Positions 34,924 through 47,300 of a stretch of DNA of 64,000 nucleotides are shown one piece after another (the stretch's first letter is position 1; every line of letters starts with the position of its first letter). The translations under genes and the position numbers were made by a program. Source of the stretch: Cynocephalus volans (lineage: Eukaryota; Chordata; Mammalia; Dermoptera; Cynocephalidae). The stretch is from NCBI RefSeq assembly GCF_027409185.1, contig NC_084474.1:5449382-5513381 (forward strand), read 5' to 3'. The notes below the pieces were generated by a model. The model saw only the letters and a list, made by a program, of their open reading frames with translations, made no database searches and was not told where the DNA came from.

Positions 34924-37900
34924 ATTAAATGTAAATTTTTAACATGTGAAAGATGATATAATTATCAGGTTGGTAAGATTTTAAAGACATAATGTTCAAC
35001 TCTGATGATGAAGAACAGGTATGAGAAGGAGCCTCAGATACTAACCAGGGCAATGGAAGTTGTTGAAATTCATCCTAAGGAAGTAGTTATTTTTTAAAAA
35101 AGTAGTCTTGTATGTATGATGATATTATCTTCAGGATAATTTAAAATAGTGAAAATTGTAAACAAACTAAATTCTATCAACAGATTGTTTGACTAAGTTA
35201 CAATAGCACTCATACAATCGAGGCATTTCAAGTATGCAGAAGATTTGGGTATACTAATATGGTAAGATGTCACCTATGTTGCTAAATTAAAAAGCAGGGG
35301 GGGGGTGGGGAAAGATGGCAGACTAGAGGTGCCCCCAGTGCATGATCCTGACACAGAAAAGGACAAAAGCAAGTGATTGACAACTAAGCACAGGGGAAAG
35401 TCTCAGTGGGAGAGTGTGGGTGGGCACTGGGAGCCTGGTGAGGACTCTGTGGAGCACAAAAACCAAGCAGGGTGGTATAGAGAAAGAGGCACATGGCTTC
35501 AGCCACTACCACATCTCCAATACCAGGATCAGCCAGGAGGAAGTCTTCCTTGTGGCAGAAAGAATCTGCCTGGACATGAACACTTCCCAGAAGTAACCCT
35601 CCTCCTGCTCCTGCCCCAGCTCACCCCCACCACCATTGCAGTTGCCTGTGCCATTGTCTAGTACCATAGCCAGGGTCTTTTCCTCTGCATAGTAGTTCAT
35701 CCTGCACAGTGCATTCCACTGCATGGCCCATACCACTCATGTGGCTCCAACCTTCCAGCCTCCCATGTGGCCCTTGGAAAATCTGGAGGAAATGGATACA
35801 TTTCTGGACACATACAATCTACCAAGGCTGAACCAAAAAGAAATAGAAAACCTGAACAGACCAATAACGAATAATGAATCAGTAATAAGTAGTCCGCTAA
35901 CAAAGAAAAGCCCAGGACCAGATGGCTTCACTGCTGAATTCTACCAAACTTTTAAAGAAAAATTAGTATCAATTCTTCTCAAACTATTCCCAAAAATCAA
36001 AGCTGAGTGTTTTCTCCCAAACCCATTCTATGAATCCATTATCATCCTGATACCAAAATCAGACAAGAATACAACAACAGCAACAAGAACAACTACAGGC
36101 TAATGTCATTGATGAACATGGATGCGAAAATTCTCAACAAAATACTAGCAAACAGAATTCGATAACTCATCAAAAAGATTATACAACATAATCAAGTGTG
36201 ATTTATCCCAGAGATACAAGGATGATTTAACATATGTTAATCAATAAATAAGATACAACACATCAACAGAATGAAAGACAAAAACCATATGATCATCTCA
36301 ATATATGCAGAAAAACTATTTTATAAAACAACATCCCTTCCTGATAAACTCTCAACAAATTAAATATAGAAGGAAAGTAACAACACAATAAAGGCCATAT
36401 ATGACAAACCCACAGCTAACATCATACTAAATGGGGAAAAGTTGAAAGCTTTTTCTCTAAGAACAGGAACAATACAATGATGCCCACTCTCACCACTCAT
36501 TTAACATAATAGTGAAAGTTCTAGCCAGAGCAGTTAGGCAAGAGATAGAAATAAAGGGCATCCAAATTGAAAAAGACAAAGTTAAATTTTCCCTGTTTGC
36601 AAATGACATGATCTTTAATACAGAAAAACCTAAAGACTCCAGCATAAAACTCTCAGAACTGATAAATGAATTCAGTAAAGTTGAAGGATACAAAATCAAC
36701 ACACAGAAATAAGAAGTGTTTTTAAACATTGGCAACAAACTAGCAGAAAAAGAAATCAAGAAAACAATCCCATTTACAGTAGCTACCAAATAAAATAAAA
36801 TAAAATAAAATACCTAGGAAAAAATTTAAGCAAGAAGGTGAATGATCTCTACAATGAAAACTACAAAACACTAATTAAAGACATTAAATATGGCATAAAA
36901 AACGGAAAGATATTCTATGATCAGGAGTTGGAAGAATTAATAATGTCAAAATGACCATACAACTCAAAGCAATCTACAGATTTAAAGCAATCCCTATCAA
37001 AATATCAATGATATTCTTCATAGAAATAGAATAAGCAATCCTAAAATGCATACAGAACCACTAAAAATTCCAAATAGCCAAACCAATTCTGAGCAAAAGA
37101 ACACTACCTGACTTCAAAATATACCACAAAGCTATAGTAATCAAAACAGCATCATACTGGCATAAAAACAGGCACTTGGACCAATGGAACAGAATAGAGA
37201 ATCCAGAAATAAATCCACTTACCTATAGCAAACTGATCTTTGACAATAGCACCAAGAGCATATATTGGGGAAAGGACAGCCTCTTCAATAAATAGTGCTG
37301 GGAAAACTAGATATCCATATGCAGAAGAAAGAAAATAGACCCCTATCAATTACCATATGCAAAAATCAACTCAAAGTAGATCAAAAACTTAAATGTAAGA
37401 CCTTAAACTATAAAAGTACTAGAAGAAAGCATAGGAGAAACACTCCAAGACATTAGTCGGGCAAAAATCTTACGGAGAAGACTTACAAAGCACAGGCAGC
37501 AAAAGCGAAAATAAATACGGGGGATTACATCAAACTAAAAAGTTCCTGCACAGCAAAAGAAATAATCAACAGAGTCGAGAGGCTACCAGCAGAATAGGAG
37601 AAAATATTTGCCAACTGTTCATCTGACAGAGGATTAATATCCATAATATGCAAGAAACTTAAACAACTGAACAGCAAAATCAAATAACTTGATTAACAAA
37701 TGGGAAAATTACTTGAATAGACATTTTTCAAAAGAAGATGTACAAATGGCCAGCAGATATATATTTTTTAAAAAGCCTCAACATCACTATTCATCAGGGA
37801 AATGCAAATCAAAACCACAATGAGATATCATCTCACCCCAGTGAGAAAGGCTGTTAACAAAAAGACAAAAAATAACAAATTCTGATGAGGATGCAGAGAA

Positions 37901-38069
37901 AGGGGAGCTGTTATACACTGTTGATGGGAATGTAAGTTAAAACAGCCACTATGGAAAACAGTATGGAGGTTTCTCAAAAAACTAAAAATAGACCTACCAT
38001 GTGATCCAACAATCCCACTCTTGGGTATTTATTCAAAGGAAAGGAAATTAGTATAGAAAGACGTATCTG

Positions 38070-38212
38070 GGGCCGAGCCCCTGGCGCACTCGGGAGAGTG
38101 TGGCGCTGGGAGCGCGGCGACGCTCCCCGCGGGTTCGGATCCTACACAGGAATGGCCGGTGCACTCACTGGCTGAGTGCCGGTCACGGAAAAGACAGAAA
38201 AAAAAAAAAAAA
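38070..38212 (+). mobile_element. Family-B SINE with target-site duplication
   Basis: Starts ggggccgagcccctggcgca, has the B box gcgggttcggatcctacaca, a partial second unit and poly(A). It is flanked by gaaagacgtatctg (38056-38069) and gaaggaggtatctg (38213-38226). Confidence 0.9.
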
Positions 38213-38305
38213 GAAGGAGGTATCTGCACTCCCATGTTTATCACAGCTCTATTCATAATAGCCAAGATATGGAACCAACCAATATGTTCATTGACAGATG
38301 AGTGG

Positions 38306-38417
<112 letters not shown>

Positions 38418-38959
38418 TGCTACCCAGCCATGAAAAAGAATGAAATCCTGCCACTTTCAGCAACATGGATGAGCCTGAAGGACGTTATGTTAAGTGAAAT
38501 AAATCAGGCACAGAAAGACAAGTTCTACATGTTCTCACTCATATGTGAGAGATAATAATAGCAATAGTAGTAATAATAACACGTTGAACTTTTAGAAGTC
38601 AACTGTAGAACTGTGGTTACCAGGGGCTGGAAGTGCAGTGGGGACGGGGCATGGAGAGACGTTGGCTGATGGGCACAAAATTGCAGTTAGGAAAAACAAG
38701 TTCTAGTGGTGCACGCCAGTGCTCAGCATCTATAATTAATAATAATTTATTGTATGTTCTCAGATAGTTAGAAGAGAGGAGCTCCAATGTTCTCATCACA
38801 AAGAAATGATAAAGTTTTGTGATGATGAACATGCTAATTACCTGATTGAATCATCAGGCATTGCACACATTTGAAATGTAACTCTGTATCCCCAAACTAT
38901 GTACAATCAGTATGTCAATTAAAAAATAAGTTCCTTTAATTAATAATAATAATAAAAGA

Positions 38960-40300
38960 TTTATCTTTTCTCCTGACGTTTGTGTTACTACTGTCTCATA
39001 TTTCAATTATATTTTGAACTCCAGAAGTCACTATTGTAATCTTACTGTTATTGTCTCACGCAGTGAATATCCATTCAGAGTTCCGTCATTTTATCCTCTC
39101 TGTTCCTCTTCATTTCTTCCTCAATTTTTATGCTTCCTTCTGGGATCCTTTTCATTCTGCCTCATCTTAGTATTTATTTCAGTGCAGGTCTGCTGATGAT
39201 GCAACGTCTGAAAATGTTTCTTTCCAGGTGATTCTTTTTTTTTAAAAAAACAGATTTATTGAGACATTATTTTCACCCCATAAAATTAACCCTATTGCTA
39301 TCTAATTCCAAGTCACCTGAAAGTGAAACCCCGCACCGGTCAGTAGTCGTCCTCCCTGTTCCCTTGCCCTGCTCCCTGGTAACCACTAATCTACTTCCTG
39401 CCTCTATGGATTCAGCTCTTCCGGGCGTTTCATGTAAATTAAATCATACTCTATGCGGCCTTTTGTGACTAGCTTTTTTCACTTAGCCTAATGTTTTCAA
39501 AGTTTATCCGTGTCATAGTATGAATCAGTACTTCATTCCTTTTTTATTGTGGTGAAATATACATAATATAAAGTTTATCATTTTAACCATTATTAAGTAT
39601 ATGAAGTGCATTGTGGTTTTGTGAAAAGGTCTTGAAGGACATTTTCACTGGATAGAGAAACCTAGGCTGGCGGTTACCGTCCTGAGCACGTTGTCAGTGT
39701 CGTTTCTCTGCCTCTGGCCTCTGCTCTTTCTGTTGAAGTGTCAGTTTTCAGACTGTTGTTGCTGCTGGCCCTCCGAGGTAAAGCATCTTTCCTCTACTGC
39801 TGTCTAGATCTGCTTTGGTCCACAGTTTTATACAATGTACCTACGTATGTTTTGTTTTGTTTGTTTGTTTTTGTTTTTGTTTTGCATTTATACTACCTGG
39901 AGTTCATAGTGCTTCTTGAATCTATGGCTTGGTGCCTACAGTTTCAAAAAATTTTTATTTTCTGAAGATTTGGAAAATATTTAGATATTGATTCTGTCTC
40001 ATTTTTTTTCTTCTCTTATTCTGGGTCTCCAATTTGATGTAGATTAAAAGGTTTTGATATTTTCCACATGCCCCTGACACTGTTTTCTATATTTTCATCT
40101 GTTTTATTTTTGCCTATGTTCTGGTTCTCTAATGTTCCTCTATTTCACTAATCCTCTCTCCAGTGGTTTCTAATCTGCTGGTAAACACCTCTGTTGAGTG
40201 TTTAACGTCTCCATTATATTATTTTCACAGGTTTTAGTTCTCTTCTAAAAGTATCCACTTTGTTATTTATTTTCTTGTATGTATTAATTGTAGTATTTTA
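38960..40300 (-). mobile_element. Old L1 fragments, antisense
   Basis: 39650-40300 and probably 38960-39235 read as antisense old L1 5'/ORF sequence (gttgaagtgtcagttttcag). A separate L1 3' segment lies at 39240-39640 (attgtggtgaaatatacata). Subfamily and joins are uncertain. Confidence 0.5.
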
Positions 40301-41590
40301 AAGTCCGTGTCTCTTAACACCAATACTGGGGTTCCTGGTGATCTGCTTTTATTCTTGCCTCCTCCCGTCTCCCCCCTGCCCCCAGCCATTTGTTTTTGTT
40401 TTCTGGCATGCCTACTAGGCTTTGATTCGATGTCCAGTGTAATTGAATAATTGGGTGTAATTGCATAATTGCCTCAACAAGCAGCTCCAGGATCTGCTCC
40501 ACACTAAGATGCCTGCCACCTGCTGCACCTCCTGCCAGCACTCATGGGCACAGTGGCTGTGGGGGTCTGCTCAACACCATGAGGTCTCAGAAAGACCCAA
40601 TATCTCCCCGGGAAGTCCATCCCTCCTGTACTTCCTAAAATTAACTTTGGTCCTGCCATAATTCAATTGTAAATAAGCTCCAAGGGCTTGCTGAGTCATG
40701 TCAGGATGGTGCACCCATCAGGGGGAGCAGAGCAGGAGGAGATGAAACTGCCGCATTACACCAACTGTCACACTGACTCCTCGGGGCCAGCTTGGGGGTG
40801 TAAACAGTATAACTTTCATGTCATATATGGATACAGAGGCTCAAGGAGGTGAGTTAACTTACCCAAAGCTGCACAGCGAGTGGGTGGCAGTGCTAAGATT
40901 TGAACTCAGATCTGTCTAAATCCAACTGTCACTTGTTTCCCTTTCCATACGTCCAGCTTGTGTGATTTGCTTATCTATGTGGCAGGGTAGCGTATGAGTT
41001 CGTGATTGCTCTCTTAATGTGTTTCCTCTCCCATTCCCATCCCCGTTTCAAGAAAAAAGTTTATACTTGTGATTCCACTGCTTGGGGATTTTTTAAAGGC
41101 AGAAATAAAAACAGGCTGCAGCCAGGGGGAATTTCTGCCCAATGTAAACCCCATGCCCATCACAGAAATACTGCCAGGTGTCCAGGAGGCGGACAGGGGC
41201 AGGAGGCTTGAGAGAGCAAGAGTAGAGGAGAGAGATGCCCCAGCACTGAGGTTGGAAGAGAGACATGGAGACCTGTGGCAGGGGTGGTTCCGTCCAAGCT
41301 TCCTGGGTGTACCCCAGGGTTGACAAGATGCCCAAGGGAGACATGGCCTTCAGCACCAGCTTCCCCAGACTGACAAAGTCCCCAGGTCCCAACTGTATGT
41401 GGGACCCATATGTGTGCTAGTTCAACATCACGCTCTTGTTCACCGAGCACCTTGAGATATCTCAGTCAATCCTCTGTTACTGATCTCAAAGATGAAGAGG
41501 CCTGCTTGAAACTTATCTGAGATTCACACAGGGGTGTGCTGGTAAATGCTTAACAACAGCTCTCCAAAAAACTTGCACATATATTTATAT

Positions 41591-41621
<31 letters not shown>

Positions 41622-42214
41622 CACATATTCCTTATAAAATTTTACCAATATGAGAGATGTATGCTGCCCAATTTACAAATAATAATACAATATACAATGC
41701 TTTTAATCGTAAATTCCATACATCCAATTGATTCTCAAGGAGTGCTTTCATTAATATTTGATGAATTCTTGTTTCTGTAGCCAACCTACCATTACAATTG
41801 GCGTGTAAGTCTAGTTCTGATATGAATGATGGTTGGTATGCTCTTTTAATTGAAAAGTTAGACAAAAGAAAAACAACAAAGATATGTGTCACAACTTAAC
41901 TCATCTGTCAATAACGTGAGCAACTTCTTTGCTGAACTGGATGACAGTTTTTAAATTCCAACAGAATATTCAAAGTGGCAGAATCTAAAAGCATCCCAGA
42001 CCCCATAACTGCCCTATTTAGAGTAAGTAATTACCAACACTTAGAATGCAGATACAAAGCATGCTCTGTATAACCCAATTTCTCTGGTCTGCCCAATGTG
42101 CAGATGACACCCACAATCATGTTTTCTAAAGAAGAGCTTTCCAGACATTCATAACAGGCTGCTAATTCACCCTCCCAAGCTCACCTGCCCCAGGCCTGAG
42201 GAAGTCAGGAAGTA
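40301..42214. other. Interval with MIR, short (AC)n, no gene
   Basis: A MIR copy lies at about 40825-40935. An (AC)12 tract lies at 41591-41614, with AT-rich edges. An 86-codon frame on - (41892-41632) shows no known domain. The rest is unassigned. Confidence 0.5.
40825..40935 (+). repeat. MIR SINE
   Basis: Contains 'gatacagaggctcaaggagg', 'ttaacttacccaaagctgca' and 'gatttgaactcagatctgtc', the MIR order. Confidence 0.75.
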
Positions 42215-44390
42215 TCATGCTGTTTTGATTACTATACCTTTGTAGTATATATTGAAGTCAGGGAGTGTGATTACACCCCCACCACCACTTTATTTTTTTT
42301 GGTCAGGATTGCTTTGGCTATTCAGGATTTCCTGTTGTTCCATATAAATTTTTGATTTTTTTTTTCTATTTCTCTGAAGTATGTCATTGGTATTTTGATG
42401 ACATTCTCCAGGACTGGCCATATGTTAGGCCACAAAACTAGTCTCAACAAGTTCAAAATAAATCAAAAACATCAATATTTTTTCTGACCATAACGGAATA
42501 AAATTAGAAATTAATAACAAGAGGAACTTTCAAAACTACACAAATACATGGAAATTAAACAACATGCTCTTGAATGACCAATAGGTCAAAGAAGAGATTA
42601 AGAAGGAAATTTTAAAAATTTCTTGAAACTAATGAAGACAGAAACACAATATACCAAAACCTATGGGACACAGCTAAGGCAGTGTTAAGAGGAAAGTTTA
42701 TAGCAATAAATGCCTACATGAAAAAATAGATTTCAAACAAACAGCCTAGCAATGCACTTCAAGGAACTATAAAAGCAAGAACAAACTAAATCAAAAATAA
42801 TTAGAAGAAAAGAAAAAATAAAACATGGAGCAGAAATAAATGAAATTGAGATTAAAAATACAATACAAAAGATCAATCAAATGAATAATTGGTTCTTTGA
42901 AAAGATAAACAAAACTGACAAACCATTAGCCAGACTAAAGAAAAAAAGAGAAAAGATCCAAATAAATAAAATCAGAGATGCAAATGGAGGCATTACAACA
43001 GATACCACTGAAATACAAAGAATCATCAGAGACTATTACAAATACCTATATGCCAATAAATATGAAAACTTAGAGGAAATGAAAAAATTCTTGGGCACAT
43101 ATGACCTACCAAGACTAAACCAAGAAAAAATAGAAAACCTAAATAGACCAATATCAAATAACAAAATTGAATCAGTAATAAAAAGTCTCCCATAAAAGAA
43201 AACCCCAGGACCGGATAGCTTTCCTACTGAATTCTACCAGACATTTGAAGAAGAACTAATACCAACACTTCTTAAACTATTTCAAAACACTGAAATGGCT
43301 AGAATTCTTCCAAACTCATTCTACAAGGCCAGCATCACTCTGATACCAAAACCAGAGAAGGATACAACAAAATGAAAACTACAAGGCAATATCCCTAATG
43401 AACACAGATGCAAAAATCCTCAATAAAATACTAGCAAACCAAATCCAACAGCACATCAAAAAGATTATACACCAAGATCAAATGGGATTTCTCCCAGGGA
43501 TGCAAGGATGGTTCAACATATGCAAATCAATAAACATAATACACCACATCAACAGAATAAAAGAAAAAAATCATATGATCATCTCAATAGATGCAGAAAA
43601 AGCATTTGATGAAATTCAACATCTTTTTATGATAAATACTCTCAATAAATTAAGTATAGAAGAAAATTATCTTAATACAACTATATGTATATATTTATAT
43701 AACCTATATACAACAAAACCCCACAACTAACATCATACTGAAGGGGGAAAAGCTGAAAGCTTTCCCCCTAAGAACTGGAACAAGACAAGGGTGCCCACTC
43801 CTATCATTTCTATTCCACATAGTACTGGAGGTACTAGCCACAGCAATTACACAAGAGAAAGAAATAAAATGCATTTCAAATGGAAAGGAGGAAGTCAAGT
43901 TGTCTGTTGTTTGCAGATAACATGATTTTCTATAAAGAGAAACCTAAAAACTCTACCAAAAAACTCCTAAACCTGAGAAACAAATTTGGTAAAGTTGTAC
44001 TCCATAAATATATAAAATTATCAGGGGCAACTAAGAAAAATAAATTAAAAAGAAATAGAGAGTAGAATAGTGGTTACCAGAGGCAGGGAACGGGAGGGGT
44101 GAGGGTGCCGGGGAAATGTTGATAGACTGGTACAAAGTTACAGAGTTACAGTTAGATAGGAAGGATAGTTCTGGTGCCCCAGGGTAACAACAGCTAATAA
44201 TATTGTGTTGCGCATCTCAAGATAGCCAGAAAAGAGGATCTTGAATGTTATAACCACAAAGAAATAATAAATGTTTAGGTGATAAATATGCTAACTATTC
44301 TGATTAGATCATTATACAATATATGCATGCATTGAAACAACAAACTGTACCCCATAAACATATAAAGTGAAAAAAATAAATTTAAGAAAA
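42215..44390 (+). mobile_element. Rearranged L1: inverted left piece, sense right piece
   Basis: 42215-42400 is antisense ORF2 (catgctgttttgattactat). From 42401 the sense strand starts in the ORF2 RT part (ggccatatgttaggccacaa) and runs to about 43990, with recognisable RT text ([32 protein letters not shown]). It then jumps to the 3' UTR (ggttaccagaggcagggaac) and ends near 44390. It is defective. Confidence 0.75.
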
Positions 44391-47300
44391 ATGCAAGAGT
44401 CAGCTGTCTTCAGCCCCAGCTGCCCTCCCCTGGAATCTGGGATAGGCCTGAGGAGCAGGCCAGGTGTGAATTTCAAAAACAGGGGCCAGAAAACCTCCAT
44501 GGCTTTGAGGTTTTGATGGGAAACCTGACTGGGTTTTCTTGCTTTCTTGAGGCCCTGCTCCCTGGTTGGCCTCACACACACCACACCTGTCCCCAGATGC
44601 TCACACCTTGGCCACGCAGACTTGGCTCCTGGCCTCTCTTTGCACTGTGCTGGTTTAACAGGCAATTCTTATCCATAATGAGAGACAATTACACAAAGTC
44701 CAGTCAACTTTTTGGCAAGTAGAAACAAATGGCTATACCTGGATTCTTCCTGGAAAAATTAACTAGACTTGACACAGTGCAGCAGAGGGGCAGAGGCAGG
44801 GCCTCACTGGGCTCTCAGTACAGAGACAGTACTCCTCCTGCAGCTTTGTTCTTCACCCAGGATGCCTTTTGGAGCATGGGGGAGGGGGCTCACCTCAGGC
44901 TCCTGTCTGAGAACCTGGAGACTGGGACAGGTGTGCTGGGATGTTTGGCCCAAAGGTGGCCCTGGGCCAGAGAGCTGACTGAGGACCAGCATGAGCAGCA
45001 TCTGTCTGGTTTTTGAGGGCAAGTCCAGGGAACCCAGCCCTTCTCTAGGCCTGCCTCTCACTGTGTGACCTTGGGCACCTCACCTCACCTCTCTGTGCCT
45101 TTGTTTATCCATTGGAAAATGAGGAGGTTGTACCACATCACTGGTTCTTAAACTGTGCTCTTTGAGCCCTGGGGGTTGTACAAGGGCACCTCAGGGGCTG
45201 ACTGTGGGGCACATCTGGGACAGCAGGGGCCCTCAGATCCCTCACATCCCTTCAGGACAACCAGAGCTGCTCCACTGTAATCAGCTTTGTTTACTGGGCA
45301 TCTGCACAAGCCTGAAAAATAGACTTCTGCAGCTAACAGAGAAGTTAGGCTGGAGTATCTGTCACGCCTTCCCCAGGGACTTACATGCCAGGCACCATGC
45401 TAGGCACTGGGGCCACAGAGGAGGACAGAGCAACCTGGTCCCTGCCCTCCTAGGCCTGGAGTCCAGCAGAGAGGGACAATCTGTGAACAAACAAAGAAGA
45501 TAAATAGAGATGGTGCTGAGTGCAAGTCAGAGAATTAGAGCAGAGCAGTGCGTGGAGAGTAGTCAGATATTTGGGAGGTGACATTTAAGCAGAAATCTGA
45601 AATGGCCCTTAGTTCAGTAAGAAATAGAAAGGCATCCTGTGGCAGCCGCAGGGACAAGAAAGTGTGTGATTGAGTCTGGAGGGGTGGCTGGTGTGGGACG
45701 TGGAGGGTCCTGGGGTCCCTGAGCCCCTTCCTGCTCTGAACTCTGGTGGCTTTTACGATCAGCAGTTGCAGCCAGCATCACCCCCCAGAATGGCTATTGA
45801 ACGAAAATCCTCACCCTGATCTTCAACACTCTGGACCCAAGAGTGTCTGCCATGGGGCAAACCAAAGCCTCAGAGCCCTGGCCACTAGCACCCTCAGGGG
45901 GCTAGCTCTGGGTACATGTAAGGAAAGTAGAAAAGTTTAGTCAGGATCTCTCACCCTGCATCTGTTACAAATGGGCTCTTGCATCTTTGCAGCACATTCA
46001 CTAGAAACAGAGGTAGTGTAACTGCGCATGTGTGCCCATTTACTGATTCAGCATGCTAGCTATAATTATGTAATGCTTGGCTTGTGGCCGCTATTGTGTA
46101 CTAAGAGCATAAGGTAACTGCTCTGAGCTGCTGGTCAGCAGAGCATAGAGGAATGGCAGACCACGGAGGGTCAGTGGAGTAGAGCCAGAGCTCATGTCTG
46201 AGAATAAAGCATGTCTGTGAAGCTCATATCTGAAGAATAAAATATGTCTACCTTGCATAAAGCTGCCAGATATCTTCTTCCAATTACCTGACTCACGACC
46301 TGCACAGGAAGGGACAGAAGGATCTGAGATTCCTGCTCAGCAGTACGTGAGGGGCGAGCACTGACCCACTCGCTGTGGGGCGCTCACGCGACAGTCCTCA
46401 CTGCACCACAGAGACGGCAGCCTGGGCACGGCCAGGAAGAGAGCAGCAGCCACGCGTGGAGAACCGCAGCATGGGCCTGGCCCCAGCGGCAGCACACGTG
46501 CTGGTTGGCTTGCGATGCCTGTGGGGGCTTATAATTGCTTCCTGGGACTAGTCTGGCCTTTACGTCAAGCCCTTTAGACACAGGAGTTGGCCTTTGGCAT
46601 CTCTGCCTCCACTCAGCCCTCTGTCCTGCTGAACAAACAGTGGGTGCTCAATAAGCACTCAGTGCACCGAATCGTGAATGAGTAATGATGCTGAGCGTGT
46701 GTGCAAGCCCTGCTGGCCAAGAAGGCCTCGGGGAGTCCCCCACAGTCTAGCGGGCAGGCTCTCTCACACCTTCGCTCCACAGACAAGGAAATTGAGGCAG
46801 AAAAGAACAAGTTGTTTCCAGAATCCTGCAGCCAGTACGTCTCCCAGGGGACCGGAGCCTGGCAGTGTGGCTGCAGTGTGCTCTCCTGGAAGGACGAGGA
46901 CAGGAGAGCTGGACAAAGAGCACGTCCTGCCTCTCTTCCTCCAATGCTCTCAGGGAGGCCACACTCTCCCTCTCTAGGAGCCCTGCCAGGGCGTCCTGGG
47001 TCAGGTATCAGCAGTGCGGGTCACATGCTCCAGCCCAGACAGGCCAAGGATCTGGCTCATCGTCTGTCCCAGGCTTTCCTGGCCACTACTCCAGCATGCC
47101 ACGGCCTGGGCTCTGCTGGCCCTGGTCCCCTGCTGGCCTCTGTCATCCCAGCAGGGTCAGTGACAAGGTCAGTGAAGTGACAGTCTCCACGTCTGCATGT
47201 CGCCTGCCCTGTGCACCCATGCTTTCAGATGAGGTCAAAGGGCTCAGAAAGGTAAGTCAGTCGGCCAAAGGTGTGCTGTCAGTAGCTAAGAGCCCAAGCC

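Noticed and set aside
35723-36103. 126-codon + frame as a host gene
   Set aside because: It is L1 ORF2 RT sequence (ending in an NTTTATRTT low-complexity run), broken soon after.
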